Shown: in pieces, positions 33,839 to 44,933 of the stretch
How positions within the stretch are numbered: position 1 is the stretch's first letter
Layout: each line of letters begins with the position of its first letter
NCBI GenBank assembly: GCA_022649665.1
Contig: JALCOL010000006.1
Location: forward strand, 38,425-102,424
Direction: 5' to 3'
Source of the DNA: Enterococcaceae bacterium
GTDB taxonomy: Bacteria > Bacillota > Bacilli > Lactobacillales > Enterococcaceae
Length of the DNA stretch: 64,000 bases
Notes under the pieces: model-generated
Database searches by the model: none
Told to the model about the DNA's origin: nothing
The model's input: the letters and a program-made list of their open reading frames with translations, nothing else
Program-made: the position numbers and the translations under genes

Positions 33839-35905
33839 ATGGCCTACAAATATCTGGTGATCGTTGAATCACCTGCCAAAGCCAAAACGATCGAAAAATA
33901 TCTTGGGCGAAATTATAAAGTAGTTGCGAGTGTCGGACATGTCCGCGACTTGCCCAAAAGCAAAATGGGTATTGATATCGAAAATAATTATGAGCCGCAT
34001 TATATCTCGATCCGCGGCAAGGGCGATGTGATCAAGTCGCTCAAAAAACTTGCCAAAAAAGCGCAAAAAGTTTATCTCGCGAGTGACCCGGATAGAGAAG
34101 GGGAAGCAATCGCTTGGCACTTAGCGTATTTATTAGGACTCGATCTGAAAGATCAAAATCGCGTCGTATTCAATGAAATCACCAAAGAGGCCGTTAAAGA
34201 GGCATTCAAGCATCCACGCACGATCAAGCTCGATCTTGTTGATGCTCAGCAAGCGCGCCGTATTTTGGACCGGCTGGTTGGATATTCGATCAGCCCGCTC
34301 TTGTGGAAAAAAGTGAAAAAAGGCTTGAGCGCTGGACGCGTCCAGTCGATCGCACTTAAGAGCATCATTGACCGTGAACAAGAGATCCGCGACTTCGTAC
34401 CGGAAGAATATTGGAGTATCGACGGCAATTTCCGCAAAGGCAAGAAAAATTTCAAAGCCGGCTTCTATACGGTGAATGGCAAACGCAAAAAGCTCAAAAC
34501 TGCCGAAGACGTCAAAGAAGTCATGGATCTTTTGAAAAACAAAGAATTCCAAGTGTCAAAAGTCGAAAAGAAAGAGCGGAAAAAGAATCCGCCGAAACCT
34601 TTCACGACTTCCAGCATGCAGCAAGATGCCGCCAACCGCATCAATTTCCGGACGCGGAAAACGATGATGGTCGCTCAGCAGCTCTATGAAGGGATCGCTC
34701 TCGGCAAACAAGGCACAGTCGGGTTGATCACTTATATGCGTACGGACTCGACGCGGATCTCACACGTTGCCAAAGCCGAGACCGCGCAATACTTAACGGA
34801 AACGTTTGGCGAGGAATATTCTGCTCACGGCAGTGCAAAAGTCGTCAATCCGCAAGGCGCTCAAGACGCCCACGAGGCGATCCGGCCTTCTAGCGTCAAT
34901 CATACCCCTGAAAAGATCGCGAGCTATCTCGATAAAGATCAGCTGAAGCTCTATACGCTGATCTGGAACCGTTTCGTCGCCAGCCAGATGACACCGGCTG
35001 TTTTGGATACTGTAAAAGTCTTATTGGATCAAAACGGGGTCGTGTTCGCGGCAAACGGCTCGCAGATCAAATTCCCGGGATATTTGAAAGTCTATGCTGA
35101 TAATACGAAGGATCAAGAAAAGCTCCTGCCGGAAATGGAAGTCGGCGAAATGATCACGAATACTTCGATCGAACCGAAACAGCATTTCACGCAGCCGCCA
35201 GCTCGATATAGTGAAGCAACGCTGATCAAAATGCTGGAAGAAAATGGTGTCGGCCGCCCGTCGACTTATGCACCGACTTTGGAAACGATCCAGCGCCGGT
35301 ATTATGTGAAGCTCGTCAGCAAGCGGTTCGAGCCGACCGAACTCGGTGAGATCGTCAACAATCTGATCGTTGAATTCTTTCCGCAGATCGTCAATACTTC
35401 GTTTACGGCCGAGATGGAAAATAATCTCGATAAAGTCGAAGATGGCGCACTTGAATGGGTGAAAGTCGTCGACCAGTTTTACAAACCGTTTGCAAAAGAA
35501 CTGGAAACCGCCGAAACGAATATGGAGAAGATCCAGATCAAAGATGAGCCGGCGGGCTTCGACTGTGATGTTTGCGGGTCGCCAATGGTGATCAAACTGG
35601 GGCGCTACGGCAAGTTTTATGCCTGCAGCAACTTTCCGGAATGCCGCAACACAAAGCCGATCGTCAAAGAGATCGGCGTCGTTTGTCCCGTCTGCCATGA
35701 AGGACAAGTCGTGGAACGAAAATCCAAGAAAAACCGGATCTTTTACGGCTGCTCGCGCTATCCGGACTGCGACTTTACTTCGTGGGACAAGCCGATCGGC
35801 CGCAATTGTCCGAAATGTGGCGGTTATTTAGTTGAGAAGAAAGTCAAAGGCGGCAAGCAAGTGGTCTGCAGCAATGGCGATTATGAAGAAGACATCGTGA
35901 AATAG
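33839..35905 (+). CDS. topA: DNA topoisomerase I
   Basis: A 688-residue type IA topoisomerase. The TOPRIM start [33 protein letters not shown] (metal-binding acidic triad) and [10 protein letters not shown] with the active-site Tyr are clear. Three C-terminal zinc-ribbon segments follow: CDVCGSPMV...[16 protein letters not shown]...CSRYPDC and CPKCGGYL...CSNGDY. The last ribbon has only three of the usual four Cys. It relaxes negative supercoils. It is followed 13 bp later by trmFO. Confidence 0.96.
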   Translation: MAYKYLVIVESPAKAKTIEKYLGRNYKVVASVGHVRDLPKSKMGIDIENNYEPHYISIRGKGDVIKSLKKLAKKAQKVYLASDPDREGEAIAWHLAYLLGLDLKDQNRVVFNEITKEAVKEAFKHPRTIKLDLVDAQQARRILDRLVGYSISPLLWKKVKKGLSAGRVQSIALKSIIDREQEIRDFVPEEYWSIDGNFRKGKKNFKAGFYTVNGKRKKLKTAEDVKEVMDLLKNKEFQVSKVEKKERKKNPPKPFTTSSMQQDAANRINFRTRKTMMVAQQLYEGIALGKQGTVGLITYMRTDSTRISHVAKAETAQYLTETFGEEYSAHGSAKVVNPQGAQDAHEAIRPSSVNHTPEKIASYLDKDQLKLYTLIWNRFVASQMTPAVLDTVKVLLDQNGVVFAANGSQIKFPGYLKVYADNTKDQEKLLPEMEVGEMITNTSIEPKQHFTQPPARYSEATLIKMLEENGVGRPSTYAPTLETIQRRYYVKLVSKRFEPTELGEIVNNLIVEFFPQIVNTSFTAEMENNLDKVEDGALEWVKVVDQFYKPFAKELETAETNMEKIQIKDEPAGFDCDVCGSPMVIKLGRYGKFYACSNFPECRNTKPIVKEIGVVCPVCHEGQVVERKSKKNRIFYGCSRYPDCDFTSWDKPIGRNCPKCGGYLVEKKVKGGKQVVCSNGDYEEDIVK

Positions 35906-35918
35906 CGGAGGAAAAAGC

Positions 35919-37220
35919 ATGACAAAACATGTGAATGTAGTCGGCGCGGGCTTGGCGGGAAGCGAAGCCGCATGGCAGCTTGCGCAAGCAGGCGTGCCGG
36001 TCCGGCTGTTCGAAATGCGGCCGACTGCCGCGACCCCGGCGCACCATACGGCGGGGTTTGCCGAATTAGTTTGTTCGAATTCTCTCAGAGCGCAAAGCGT
36101 GACGAACGGCGTTGGGCTTTTAAAAGAAGAGATGCGCCGCTTTGATTCGTTGATCATGCGCGCTGCTGACCAGACGCAAGTTCCGGCGGGCGGTGCTTTG
36201 GCGGTCGACCGCGATCAGTTCTCAGCAGCAGTGACTGCGGCTCTTGAAAGCCATCCGAATGTCGAAGTCGTTCGCGAAGAATTGGCTGACTTCCCGGACG
36301 GGTTGACGATCATCGCGACCGGTCCTTTGACCGCCGAAAAAATGGCGCAAAAGATCCAAGAATTCAACGGATCAGCCGGTTTTTATTTTTATGATGCCGC
36401 AGCACCGATCGTTGCGAAAGACTCGATCGATTTTTCGAAGGTGTATTTGAAATCACGCTATGACAAAGGCGAAGCCGCTTATTTGAACTGTCCAATGGAT
36501 CAGGCAGAATTTCTGGCATTTTACGAGGCACTCGTCAGCGCGGAATTAGCGCCGCTTCATTCGTTTGAAAAAGAAAAATTTTTCGAAGGCTGCATGCCGA
36601 TCGAAGTCATGGCAAAGCGCGGTGAACGGACGATGCTTTTTGGCCCTTTGAAACCGGTCGGCTTGGAAGACCCGAAAACAGACAAGCGGCCGTATGCCGT
36701 CGTCCAGCTGCGGCAAGACAATACTGCAGCTTCGCTATATAACATCGTTGGTTTTCAGACCCATTTGAAATGGGGCGAACAAAAGCGAGTCTTTCGCATG
36801 ATCCCGGGATTGGAAAATGCTGAATTTATCCGCTATGGGGTGATGCACCGCAATTCATTTATGGATTCGCCGAATCTTCTTTTACCGACTTATCAAACGA
36901 AAAAACGGCCGGACTTGTTTTTTGCCGGGCAAATGACGGGCGTAGAAGGCTACGTTGAATCGGCTGCCAGCGGGATGCTGGCCGGGATCAATGCGGCGCG
37001 TCTGTACCGCGGCGAAGCGCCGCTGACTTTGCCCGAAACGACCATGATCGGAGCAATGGCGCATTACATCACGCATGCGGATTCCAAACATTTTCAGCCG
37101 ATGAATGCGAATTTTGGTTTGATCGCACCGCTCGAAAAAAGGATCCGCGACAAAAAATTGCGGTATCAGCAATTTGCTGAGCGCAGCTTGGCTGAAATCA
37201 CGAATTGGACGACATTGTAA
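35919..37220 (+). CDS. trmFO: Methylenetetrahydrofolate-tRNA uracil-5-methyltransferase TrmFO
   Basis: A 433-residue FAD- and folate-dependent tRNA methyltransferase (formerly Gid). The N-terminal dinucleotide fold is [40 protein letters not shown] (conserved Cys) and [20 protein letters not shown] are further landmarks. It methylates U54 of tRNA using methylene-THF. The SD is GGAGGAAAAAG. A terminator follows directly. Confidence 0.96.
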   Translation: MTKHVNVVGAGLAGSEAAWQLAQAGVPVRLFEMRPTAATPAHHTAGFAELVCSNSLRAQSVTNGVGLLKEEMRRFDSLIMRAADQTQVPAGGALAVDRDQFSAAVTAALESHPNVEVVREELADFPDGLTIIATGPLTAEKMAQKIQEFNGSAGFYFYDAAAPIVAKDSIDFSKVYLKSRYDKGEAAYLNCPMDQAEFLAFYEALVSAELAPLHSFEKEKFFEGCMPIEVMAKRGERTMLFGPLKPVGLEDPKTDKRPYAVVQLRQDNTAASLYNIVGFQTHLKWGEQKRVFRMIPGLENAEFIRYGVMHRNSFMDSPNLLLPTYQTKKRPDLFFAGQMTGVEGYVESAASGMLAGINAARLYRGEAPLTLPETTMIGAMAHYITHADSKHFQPMNANFGLIAPLEKRIRDKKLRYQQFAERSLAEITNWTTL

Positions 37221-37227
37221 TGCTTTC

Positions 37228-37261
37228 AATGCTTGGAGGAAGTGCTCCAAGCATTTTTTTG
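37228..37261 (+). terminator. Terminator after trmFO
   Basis: AATGCTTGGAG pairs perfectly with CTCCAAGCATT around GAAGTG, followed by T7. Confidence 0.88.
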
Positions 37262-37306
37262 TCGCAACTTTGTGCGAGAAGTGTTAAAATTTATGCAACA
37301 ATTGAG

Positions 37307-37353
37307 TAAATTCTGACAATTAAATTGTGCATTTAAAAAGTTTGTGCTAAAGT
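37307..37353 (+). promoter_or_regulatory. xerC-hslVU-codY promoter with CodY-box-like site
   Basis: A candidate promoter is TTGTGC (37325-37330), 17 bp, TAAAGT (37348-37353) with an extended TGC. Just upstream, 37307-37321 matches the CodY consensus AATTTTCWGAAAATT in 11 of 15 positions by hand. As codY is the last gene of this operon, this could be autoregulation. TTGTGC recurs three times between about 37270 and 37347. Confidence 0.5.
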
Positions 37354-37377
37354 TTTGTTGTCTATGGGGGTGGTGCG

Positions 37378-38280
37378 ATGAGCGAAACAGCATGGCTGAG
37401 CGTTTTTGTGAACTATTTGGCAAACGAAAAAAATTATTCGCCGCTGACGATCCGCGGCTACGAGAAAGATATTCGCCGCTTTTTTCAGTATCTGGAGGAA
37501 AGCGGCTCGCTTCCCGCAGACCTGACGCTAGATTACCTTGATGTTCGCAGCTATTTATCATGGCTCTACGATCAAAAATATGCGCGAAATTCGATCGGAC
37601 GCAAAATCTCCAGCTTGCGTTCTTTTTATCAGTTTCTGCTGAAAAACGGGGCTGTTAAAGAAAATCCGTTCAGCTACCTTCACTTGCATAAAAAGGCGCA
37701 GCGTTTGCCGCACTTTTTTTATGAAGATGAAATGGAAGCGCTGTTTGAAGCGGCGCGCGGCGAAGCACCGCTCGATCTGCGGAATTGCGCGCTGCTGGAA
37801 ACTTTTTATGCAACCGGCTTGCGGGTCAGCGAAGCGGTCGCGCTCAAAGTCGGCGAGATCGACTTTGAAACCGGCATCGTACTGCTTCACGGGAAAGGCC
37901 AAAAAGACCGCTATGTTCCGATCGGCGGATTCGCGCTTGATGCACTGGAAGTTTATTTTGACAAGTGCCGTACGCCGCTGATGGCAAAATATCAAAAAGA
38001 GCATCCGTTTGTTTTTGTCAGCCGCTGGGGAGACGCGATCACGGCCCGCGGGATCCGCTACGTGTTCCAAAAGATCATTGAGCGTGGCAGTTTGTCCAAA
38101 GATCTTCATCCGCATATGCTGCGGCATACTTTTGCGACTGTCATGCTTGACAACGGCGCTGATCTGCGGACAGTCCAAGAACTTTTAGGGCATGCCAGTT
38201 TGAGCTCAACGCAGATCTATACCCATGTCACTACTAAAAAAATGCAGGAAAATTATCGACACTTTTTCCCGCGTGCGTAA
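37378..38280 (+). CDS. xerC: Site-specific tyrosine recombinase XerC
   Basis: A 300-residue tyrosine recombinase. The catalytic set is [13 protein letters not shown] (Arg), [12 protein letters not shown] (Lys), [12 protein letters not shown] (His/Arg), [15 protein letters not shown] (His and Tyr). It partners with XerD at dif. Position before hslV-hslU-codY is that of CodV/XerC in Bacillus. It starts with ATG behind GGGGGTGG. Confidence 0.94.
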   Translation: MSETAWLSVFVNYLANEKNYSPLTIRGYEKDIRRFFQYLEESGSLPADLTLDYLDVRSYLSWLYDQKYARNSIGRKISSLRSFYQFLLKNGAVKENPFSYLHLHKKAQRLPHFFYEDEMEALFEAARGEAPLDLRNCALLETFYATGLRVSEAVALKVGEIDFETGIVLLHGKGQKDRYVPIGGFALDALEVYFDKCRTPLMAKYQKEHPFVFVSRWGDAITARGIRYVFQKIIERGSLSKDLHPHMLRHTFATVMLDNGADLRTVQELLGHASLSSTQIYTHVTTKKMQENYRHFFPRA

Positions 38281-38299
38281 GTTTAAGGAGGAATATCCA

Positions 38300-38845
38300 A
38301 TGGAATCACAATTTCATTCCACAACGATCTGTGCGGTCAAAAAAGACGGCAAATTTGCAATGGCCGGCGACGGTCAAGTAACGATGGGCGAATCGGTCGT
38401 CATGAAAGGAACCGCGCGCAAAGTCCGCCGGATCTATCATGACCAAGTCGTTGTCGGCTTTGCCGGGAGCGTCGCGGATGCGTTTACTTTGGAAGAAAAA
38501 TTTGAAGACAAATTGAATCAATATAAGGGAAACCTGATGCGGGCGGCGGTCGAACTGGCGCAAGCTTGGCGTACCGAGCGTTCGATGCAAAAACTTGAAG
38601 CGATGCTGATCGTCATGAACAAAGAGGAAATGCTTTTAGTTTCCGGGACTGGCGAGGTGATCACCCCGGATGACGGGATCCTTGCGATCGGCTCAGGCGG
38701 CAACTATGCACTGGCCGCCGCCCGCGCCTTGAAGCAAAATTGCGGTGAAGAAATGAGCGCTCGCATGATCGCTGAAAAAGCACTGAATATCGCAGCTGAT
38801 ATTTGTATTTTCACGAACCACAATATCATTGTCGACGAGATGTAG
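38300..38845 (+). CDS. hslV: ATP-dependent protease subunit HslV (ClpQ)
   Basis: A 181-residue N-terminal nucleophile protease. After a seven-residue extension, [25 protein letters not shown] corresponds to the processed E. coli start with the catalytic Thr. Firmicute ClpQ likewise carries a short N-terminal extension; whether it is removed or Ser/Thr acts as nucleophile cannot be read from sequence. It forms a dodecamer with HslU caps. I choose ATG 38300, behind AAGGAGG; the upstream open frame lies within xerC. Confidence 0.94.
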   Translation: MESQFHSTTICAVKKDGKFAMAGDGQVTMGESVVMKGTARKVRRIYHDQVVVGFAGSVADAFTLEEKFEDKLNQYKGNLMRAAVELAQAWRTERSMQKLEAMLIVMNKEEMLLVSGTGEVITPDDGILAIGSGGNYALAAARALKQNCGEEMSARMIAEKALNIAADICIFTNHNIIVDEM

Positions 38846-38856
38846 GAGGAGAATCA

Positions 38857-40251
38857 ATGAACGAAAATAAAACACCGAGAGAGATCGTCAAAGAGCTGGA
38901 TCAATATATCGTTGGCCAAGAAGAAGCAAAGCGGGCGGTAGCGGTCGCCCTGCGCAATCGCTACCGCCGGATGCAGCTGGAACACACGATGCAAGAAGAG
39001 ATCACCCCGAAAAATCTATTGATGATCGGACCGACCGGGGTTGGGAAAACTGAGATCGCCCGCCGGCTGGCGAAAAGCGTCAATGCGCCTTTCGTCAAAG
39101 TCGAAGCGACGAAATTCACGGAAGTCGGTTATGTCGGCCGTGATGTGGAATCGATGGTCCGCGACTTGGTCGAAAATGCGATCACGATCGTAAAGAAGAC
39201 TGCCTATCAAAATGTCCGCGGCCAAGCAACACGCAAAGCTGAAGACCGGCTTGTCAAGGCGCTTGTTCCAGGGATCAAAAAAGAGAAAAAGCAAAGCGGC
39301 AACCAGTACGCGCAAATGATGCAGATGCTGAGCGGCGCGATGGAAAACAAACCCGAAGAAGAACAAGTCACCGAAGAGATCTCGACAAATCGTCAAAAGA
39401 TCCGCGAACAATTGCGCAAAGGGCTTTTAGATACGCGTGAAGTCACGATCGAGACCGAAGAACAGAAAACGCCGATGCCGATGATGAATAACGGCTTGGA
39501 ACAAATGGGGATCGATCTTTCCGACACGCTGAGCGCTTTGACACCGAAGAAAAAAGTCAGCCGCACCCTGACCGTCAAAGAGGCAATGGAGCTTTTGATC
39601 CAAGAGGAATCGGAAACGCTCGTCAATTCAGCCGATATCAATTCAAAAGCAATCGAACTCGCCGGCTCGCAAGGGATCATTTTCATCGATGAGTTCGATA
39701 AAATCACTTCGAAAGGCGAAAACAGCGGCGAAGTTTCCCGCGAAGGCGTGCAGCGTGATATTTTGCCGATCGTTGAGGGCAGCCAAGTTAATACGAAATA
39801 CGGGATCATCCAAACGGATCATATTCTTTTTATCGCTTCGGGAGCATTTCACATTTCCAAGCCGAGCGACTTGATCCCAGAACTCCAGGGGCGCTTCCCG
39901 CTGCGGGTCGAGCTGGCTGATTTGACGGCGGATGACTTTGTCCGCATTTTGACTGAGCCCCAGCAGTCGCTGATCAAACAATATATCGCGCTCTTAGGGA
40001 CGGAAAACGTCAAAGTCAACTTTACGCAAGAAGCGATCAAAAAAATCGCCGACATTGCTTATCAAGTCAACAGCGAGACCGACAATATCGGCGCGCGCCG
40101 CCTGCACACGATCTTGGAAAAAGTGTTGGAAGAACTTTTATTTGAAGCACCTGATATGCAGATGGGCGAGATTTTGATCACTGAGAATTATGTTGATGAG
40201 AAACTCTCATCGATCGCGATGAACAACGATTTGAGCCGCTATATTTTATAA
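38857..40251 (+). CDS. hslU: ATP-dependent protease ATPase subunit HslU (ClpY)
   Basis: A 464-residue AAA+ unfoldase. Walker A is [15 protein letters not shown] (about 57-71) and Walker [12 protein letters not shown] (about 275-285); an intermediate I-domain lies between them (about 110-235). [17 protein letters not shown] near the C-terminus is the sensor 2 region. It unfolds substrates and feeds HslV. ATG 38857 is preceded by GGAGGAG and starts 11 bp after hslV. Confidence 0.96.
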   Translation: MNENKTPREIVKELDQYIVGQEEAKRAVAVALRNRYRRMQLEHTMQEEITPKNLLMIGPTGVGKTEIARRLAKSVNAPFVKVEATKFTEVGYVGRDVESMVRDLVENAITIVKKTAYQNVRGQATRKAEDRLVKALVPGIKKEKKQSGNQYAQMMQMLSGAMENKPEEEQVTEEISTNRQKIREQLRKGLLDTREVTIETEEQKTPMPMMNNGLEQMGIDLSDTLSALTPKKKVSRTLTVKEAMELLIQEESETLVNSADINSKAIELAGSQGIIFIDEFDKITSKGENSGEVSREGVQRDILPIVEGSQVNTKYGIIQTDHILFIASGAFHISKPSDLIPELQGRFPLRVELADLTADDFVRILTEPQQSLIKQYIALLGTENVKVNFTQEAIKKIADIAYQVNSETDNIGARRLHTILEKVLEELLFEAPDMQMGEILITENYVDEKLSSIAMNNDLSRYIL

Positions 40252-40264
40252 GGAGGGAATGCCG

Positions 40265-41047
40265 ATGTCGCTACTCGAGAAAACGCGCGAGATCAATCAG
40301 CTGCTCCAGCAGCAAAATGCAGTCGATGACCAAAGCCAAATGCCTTACAATCAGATGGCTGTGACTTTAGGACGCATTCTGGACTGCAATACCTATATCA
40401 TCAATGAGACCGGCGAGCTGATCGGTCTGGAGGAAACGCATGACATCAATAACGAGCGGCTGCGCTCGATCGTGAATTCGCGGCAGTTTCCGCAAAATTA
40501 CACAAAAGCGCTCGGGCGTCTGAGCGCGACGGAGGCAAATATCCCGATCGACAGCGAGCTGACGGCTTTTCCGATCGAGTTGCGCGGCAGTTATCCGAAA
40601 GGGGTCACGACGATCATTCCGATCTACGGCGCTGGGGAGCGTTTGGGAACGGTGATCTTGTCGCGTGTCGATTCAAAATTCGATGAGGATGATCTGGTGC
40701 TGGGCGAATACTCGGGAACGGTCGTTGGGATGCAGATTTTGTATCAGCGCTCGCGCAGCATCGAAGCGGATATCCGGAGCGCTACGCAAGTCCAAATGGC
40801 ATTGAGTACGTTGTCATACAGCGAAATGAAAGCGGTCAAGGCGATCTTTGCGGCTTTGAAAGGCGATGAAGGCCGCTTGACAGCATCGAACATCGCTGAC
40901 GAGATCGGGATCACGCGTTCTGTGATCGTGAACGCGCTGCGCAAATTGGAGTCGGCCGGGATCATTGAATCGCGTTCACTCGGAATGAAAGGAACATATA
41001 TCAAAATTTTGAACGACCGTTTCAAAGAGAGTTTATCGAAAAAGTGA
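40265..41047 (+). CDS. codY: Global transcriptional regulator CodY
   Basis: A 260-residue CodY. The N-terminal GAF domain senses branched-chain amino acids (starts MSLLEKTREINQLLQQ). The C-terminal winged helix carries LTASNIADEIGITRSVIVNALRKLESAGIIESRSLG, the conserved DNA-binding helix. CodY represses biosynthesis and uptake genes in rich conditions, with GTP as second effector in some bacteria. I choose ATG 40265, 7 bp after GGAGGG; the ATG at 40259 is too close to it. The xerC-hslV-hslU-codY order matches Bacillus codV-clpQ-clpY-codY. Confidence 0.96.
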   Translation: MSLLEKTREINQLLQQQNAVDDQSQMPYNQMAVTLGRILDCNTYIINETGELIGLEETHDINNERLRSIVNSRQFPQNYTKALGRLSATEANIPIDSELTAFPIELRGSYPKGVTTIIPIYGAGERLGTVILSRVDSKFDEDDLVLGEYSGTVVGMQILYQRSRSIEADIRSATQVQMALSTLSYSEMKAVKAIFAALKGDEGRLTASNIADEIGITRSVIVNALRKLESAGIIESRSLGMKGTYIKILNDRFKESLSKK

Positions 41048-41059
41048 AAGGGTGAGGAT

Positions 41060-41932
41060 ATGGTGCTGCTGGAAAATGGGTTGATCAAAGCGGAAATCAG
41101 CGAAAAGGGCGGTGAATTGACTTCGCTCTTCCATAAAGAAAACCGATTGGAATATCTATGGCAGGCCGATCCTGCTTTTTGGGGACGGCACGCGCCGATT
41201 CTTTTTCCGGTCGTCGGAGCACTGAAACAAGATCAGTATACCTACCGCGGAAAAGCATATTCGATGCCGCGCCACGGGTTTGCGCGCGACATGCCATTTA
41301 CGCTCCATCAAACGTCGCCGCGGCGCGTCTCTTGCTATTTGTGTGCAAATGAAGAGACACGCAAAATGTATCCATTTGATTTTAAGCTGACGATTTATTA
41401 TCACTTGGAGTCGAGCGGGATCAAAGTCCGCTGGCGCATCGAGAACCCGAGTGAAGAGCCGATGTATTTCAGCATCGGTGCGCATCCGGCGTTCAATATC
41501 CCGCTGGTCGAAAACCTTGCGTTCGATGATTACTATCTGCAATTTTCACCTTCCAAGTCGCGTGTCAATATTCCGCTGAAGGGCGGGCTTTTAGACTGGC
41601 ATCACCGGACACTTGCACAGACGAACACCGCCTGGAAGCTCTCGCATGAGCTTTTCAAAAATGATGCGGAGATTTTCGCCGCTCCTGGCAAACAAAAGTT
41701 CATGATCGCTGCTGATAAAGATCCGCGCCGGATCTCGCTTGCGTTTGATGATTTTGATTTTGTCGGGGTCTGCAGTCCGTATCCAAAAGAAGCGCCATTC
41801 GTTTGTCTCGAACCATGGTGCGGGATCGCGGACGCAGTCGATGCGACCGGCGACTTGACGCAAAAGTTGGCGATCCACAAACTGGATCCGCATCAAATAT
41901 TTGAAAGAGAATATTCGATCACGATCGAATAG
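41060..41932 (+). CDS. Aldose 1-epimerase family protein
   Basis: A 290-residue beta-sandwich protein of the galactose mutarotase superfamily, LacX-like. Landmarks are APILFPVVGALK, MPRHGFARDMPF (His), and FSIGAHPAFNIPL with the second catalytic His, then LEPWCGIADA (Glu) near the C-terminus. It interconverts anomers of aldohexoses or a related sugar phosphate; substrate unclear. It follows codY by 12 bp and may be cotranscribed with that operon. Confidence 0.85.
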   Translation: MVLLENGLIKAEISEKGGELTSLFHKENRLEYLWQADPAFWGRHAPILFPVVGALKQDQYTYRGKAYSMPRHGFARDMPFTLHQTSPRRVSCYLCANEETRKMYPFDFKLTIYYHLESSGIKVRWRIENPSEEPMYFSIGAHPAFNIPLVENLAFDDYYLQFSPSKSRVNIPLKGGLLDWHHRTLAQTNTAWKLSHELFKNDAEIFAAPGKQKFMIAADKDPRRISLAFDDFDFVGVCSPYPKEAPFVCLEPWCGIADAVDATGDLTQKLAIHKLDPHQIFEREYSITIE

Positions 41933-41962
41933 ACTGCTGCATTTGAAAAAGTGTGTATCTAA

Positions 41963-42006
41963 AAAGAGGGCCCGCGACATCATTTTGATGCCGCGGGTCC
42001 TCTTTC
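41963..42006. terminator. Bidirectional terminator between the aldose epimerase and plsY
   Basis: AAAGAGGGCCCGCG pairs with CGCGGGTCCTCTTT (one G-T pair), with an inner CATCA/TGATG stem around a short T-rich loop. Flanking A and T runs serve both directions. Confidence 0.82.
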
Positions 42007-42085
42007 TCCGAATAAACGGTTGCTTCAAAAGCAGCTTTTTCGGGATTAAGCTGGATACTTTTGCTATAAACGCCTCTCGTTTCCG

Positions 42086-42736
42086 CTATTTTGTAGATTG
42101 TTTTGCTTGCTTCCAATAAACCAGACCAAAATGGACCATGCTCTCGGTGCCGTTCATGATCCGTTTGAAATTGGCCCGGTGGCGGATCCAGATCGCGATC
42201 GTCATTACCAGCGCCATTAAGGTCAAAAGCCAATCAAAGTGCGGCAGAATAAAGAAATGGGTGAGCGGAAAAATAAAAGTCGCGATCAAGACTAAGAGCA
42301 CACCGAGTGTTGAAGCGATGCTGACACGGCTCGTCAAAAAAATCAGCAGGAAAAAGATCATAAAAGCGAACAAGCCGAATGCCGGATTGTACCCCAGCAG
42401 CATGCCCGCACTGGTCGCGACGGCTTTGCCGCCTTTAAAGTCCGCAAAAATCGGGAACATATGGCCGATGATCGCGGCAAAACCGAAGAAGAGCGGATTG
42501 ATGCCGGATAGGTGGAAAAAGGACGGAAGCAGCGTGGCGAGCGTTCCTTTCAAGACATCCATGAAAAAAACGATCGTGCCGGCCGGTTTGCCCAAAATTC
42601 GGAATGTATTGGTCGTACCGAGGTTTCCGCTGCCGTAATTGCGAATGTCTTTATGGAAAAAGCGCTTTCCGACCCATAAACCAGAAGGGATCGAACCGAT
42701 CAAATAAGCAAGCAGAAACAAAATGATGATTTTCAT
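42086..42736 (-). CDS. plsY: Glycerol-3-phosphate acyltransferase PlsY
   Basis: A 216-residue membrane enzyme with five or six membrane helices. The PlsY motifs are LIGSIPSGLWVG, RNYGSGNLGTTNTFR (phosphate-binding loop) and DFKGGKAVATSAG. It transfers an acyl group from acyl phosphate to glycerol 3-phosphate, the first committed step of phospholipid synthesis. I choose the ATG at 42734-42736, preceded by AAGGAG on the minus strand. The open frame extends further upstream but without homology. It is divergent from parE, as in many Lactobacillales. Confidence 0.94.
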   Translation of the reverse strand: MKIIILFLLAYLIGSIPSGLWVGKRFFHKDIRNYGSGNLGTTNTFRILGKPAGTIVFFMDVLKGTLATLLPSFFHLSGINPLFFGFAAIIGHMFPIFADFKGGKAVATSAGMLLGYNPAFGLFAFMIFFLLIFLTSRVSIASTLGVLLVLIATFIFPLTHFFILPHFDWLLTLMALVMTIAIWIRHRANFKRIMNGTESMVHFGLVYWKQAKQSTK

Positions 42737-42911
42737 AGCGGGACTCCTTTTTATGCATTCATTCTTCCGTATTCTATCATGAAAAAAACGCAGAAACAAT
42801 GAAGATGACGGGCTTTTATCCCATTGCTCATGAAAATATGATATGATAGTAATGTTGCAGAAAAAGGGGCACATATGTTTGATATCAGAATTCAATCGAA
42901 GGAGTTTGATT

Positions 42912-44933
42912 ATGGCAAAACGAAACAATGACACTTACAATGATGATGCCATTCAAATTTTAAAAGGACTGGAAGCCGTGCGCAAACGGCCGGGCATGTA
43001 TATCGGCTCGACCGACAGCCGCGGTTTGCACCATTTAGTTTATGAAATCGTCGATAACGCAGTCGATGAAGCACTCTCGGGTTTCGGCAAGGAGATCCAT
43101 GTAACGCTGGAAAAAGACGGCAGCGTGACTGTTGAAGACTTTGGCCGCGGGATGCCGGTCGGGATCCATTCTTCCGGGATCCCAACAGTGGAAGTGATTT
43201 TCACGATCCTGCATGCCGGCGGAAAATTCGGCCAAGGCGGGTATAAAACATCCGGCGGACTTCACGGCGTCGGGGCAAGTGTCGTCAATGCGCTTTCCGC
43301 GTGGCTGACTGTCGAGATCTACCGCGACGGAGTGCATTATGAAGAAAAATTCCGCGACGGCGGCCGTCCGGCAGGAACTCTGCACAAAATTGGGCGTTCC
43401 CGGCGGGCGGATGGGACGATCGTGCGTTTTTTGCCGGATGCAACGATTTTTTCGAGCGCCCAATTCTCTTATGATGTTTTAGCAGAGCGGCTGCGGGAAT
43501 CCGCATTTCTTTTGCGCGACGTGCGCTTTATTTTTACCGATCGGCGCAGTGAAGAAGTTCGTGAAGAAGTTTTCCACTATGAAGAAGGCATCAAAGAGTT
43601 CGTCGCTTATTTGAACGAAGAAAAAGATCTGCTGACGCCGATCATTTATTTTTCCGGACAAAAAGAGGGGATCGAAGTCGAAGCGGCCTTTCAGTATAAT
43701 GACGGCTATTCGGAAAACTTGATCTCGTTTGTCAATAATGTGCGGACGAAAGACGGCGGGACACATGAAGCGGGATTTCGGACATCATTGACGCGTGTTT
43801 TCAATGAATACGCGCGCAAAGCCGGTCTTTTAAAAGAAAAAGATAAAAACCTCGAAGGCAGCGACTTCCGCGAAGGGATGGCTGCTGTTCTTTCAGTGCG
43901 TGTCACAGAGGAGCTGCTGCAGTTCGAAGGGCAGACGAAAGGCAAACTGGGAACGCCGGCTGCCCGAACGGTCGTTGACCAAGTGATCGGCGAACAGCTG
44001 ACATTCTTTCTATTGGAAAACGGCGAAGTCGCCCAGCTGCTCGTCAGAAAAGCGATCAAAGCACGTGAAGCGCGCGACGCGGCCCGAAAAGCACGCGAAG
44101 AGAGCCGCAACGGCAAAAAGAAAAAACGCAAAGAAGCGCTGCTTTCCGGCAAACTGACTCCGGCACAATCAAAAAACGCCAAGAAAAACGAACTGTTCCT
44201 AGTGGAGGGCGACTCCGCCGGCGGCAGTGCAAAACTAGGCCGCGACCGCAAATTCCAAGCGATCCTGCCGCTGCGCGGAAAAGTGATCAATACCGAAAAA
44301 GCCCGCATGCAAGATATTTTAAAAAATGAAGAGATCAATACAATGATCTATACGATCGGCGCCGGTGTCGGCGCGGAGTTCGGGATCGAAGACAGCAACT
44401 ACGACAAGATCATCATCATGACCGATGCGGATACCGACGGTGCGCATATCCAAGTGCTGCTTTTGACTTTCTTTTACCGCTATATGAAGCCGTTGATCGA
44501 AGCGGGCAAAGTCTATATCGCGCTGCCGCCGCTCTATAAAGTCGCGAAAGGTGCCGGCCAAAAAGCAAAGACGGCGTATGCTTGGACCGATGAAGAACTG
44601 CGCAAAATCACGAAATCATTCGGCAAAGGCTACACGATCCAGCGCTATAAAGGGCTCGGTGAAATGAACGGAGAACAGTTGTGGGAAACGACGATGAATC
44701 CGGCCAGCCGGACCTTGATCCAAGTCCATATCGATGATGCTGCACAAGCTGAACGGCGCGTCAGTGTCTTGATGGGCGACAAGGTCGAACCGCGGCGCAA
44801 ATGGATCGAAAGTCATGTCCAGTTTACACTGGATGAAGATGGTTCGCTTTTGGAATCAAAAGAAGCCGAGCATGCGCTTGTGACCAGTGAAGACGCGACG
44901 CAGGCCGATCTTTTCGATGGGGAGGAATCGTAA
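42912..44933 (+). CDS. parE: DNA topoisomerase IV subunit B (ParE)
   Basis: A 673-residue type IIA topoisomerase ATPase subunit. The GHKL fold shows RKRPGMYIGSTDSRGLHHLVYEIVDNAVDEA, GRGMPVG and the TSGGLHGVGASVVNALS lid. The TOPRIM part has EGDSAGGSAKLGRDR and DADTDGAHIQVLLLT. ParE powers decatenation of daughter chromosomes. The short GyrB-like N-terminus and pairing with parC support ParE over GyrB. ATG 42912 has AAGGAG; the stop is directly followed by parC. Confidence 0.94.
   Translation: MAKRNNDTYNDDAIQILKGLEAVRKRPGMYIGSTDSRGLHHLVYEIVDNAVDEALSGFGKEIHVTLEKDGSVTVEDFGRGMPVGIHSSGIPTVEVIFTILHAGGKFGQGGYKTSGGLHGVGASVVNALSAWLTVEIYRDGVHYEEKFRDGGRPAGTLHKIGRSRRADGTIVRFLPDATIFSSAQFSYDVLAERLRESAFLLRDVRFIFTDRRSEEVREEVFHYEEGIKEFVAYLNEEKDLLTPIIYFSGQKEGIEVEAAFQYNDGYSENLISFVNNVRTKDGGTHEAGFRTSLTRVFNEYARKAGLLKEKDKNLEGSDFREGMAAVLSVRVTEELLQFEGQTKGKLGTPAARTVVDQVIGEQLTFFLLENGEVAQLLVRKAIKAREARDAARKAREESRNGKKKKRKEALLSGKLTPAQSKNAKKNELFLVEGDSAGGSAKLGRDRKFQAILPLRGKVINTEKARMQDILKNEEINTMIYTIGAGVGAEFGIEDSNYDKIIIMTDADTDGAHIQVLLLTFFYRYMKPLIEAGKVYIALPPLYKVAKGAGQKAKTAYAWTDEELRKITKSFGKGYTIQRYKGLGEMNGEQLWETTMNPASRTLIQVHIDDAAQAERRVSVLMGDKVEPRRKWIESHVQFTLDEDGSLLESKEAEHALVTSEDATQADLFDGEES

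Noticed and set aside
35021..35707. A 228-codon minus-strand open frame opposite topA
   Set aside because: Antisense to the topA catalytic and zinc-ribbon regions, no SD and no recognisable family.
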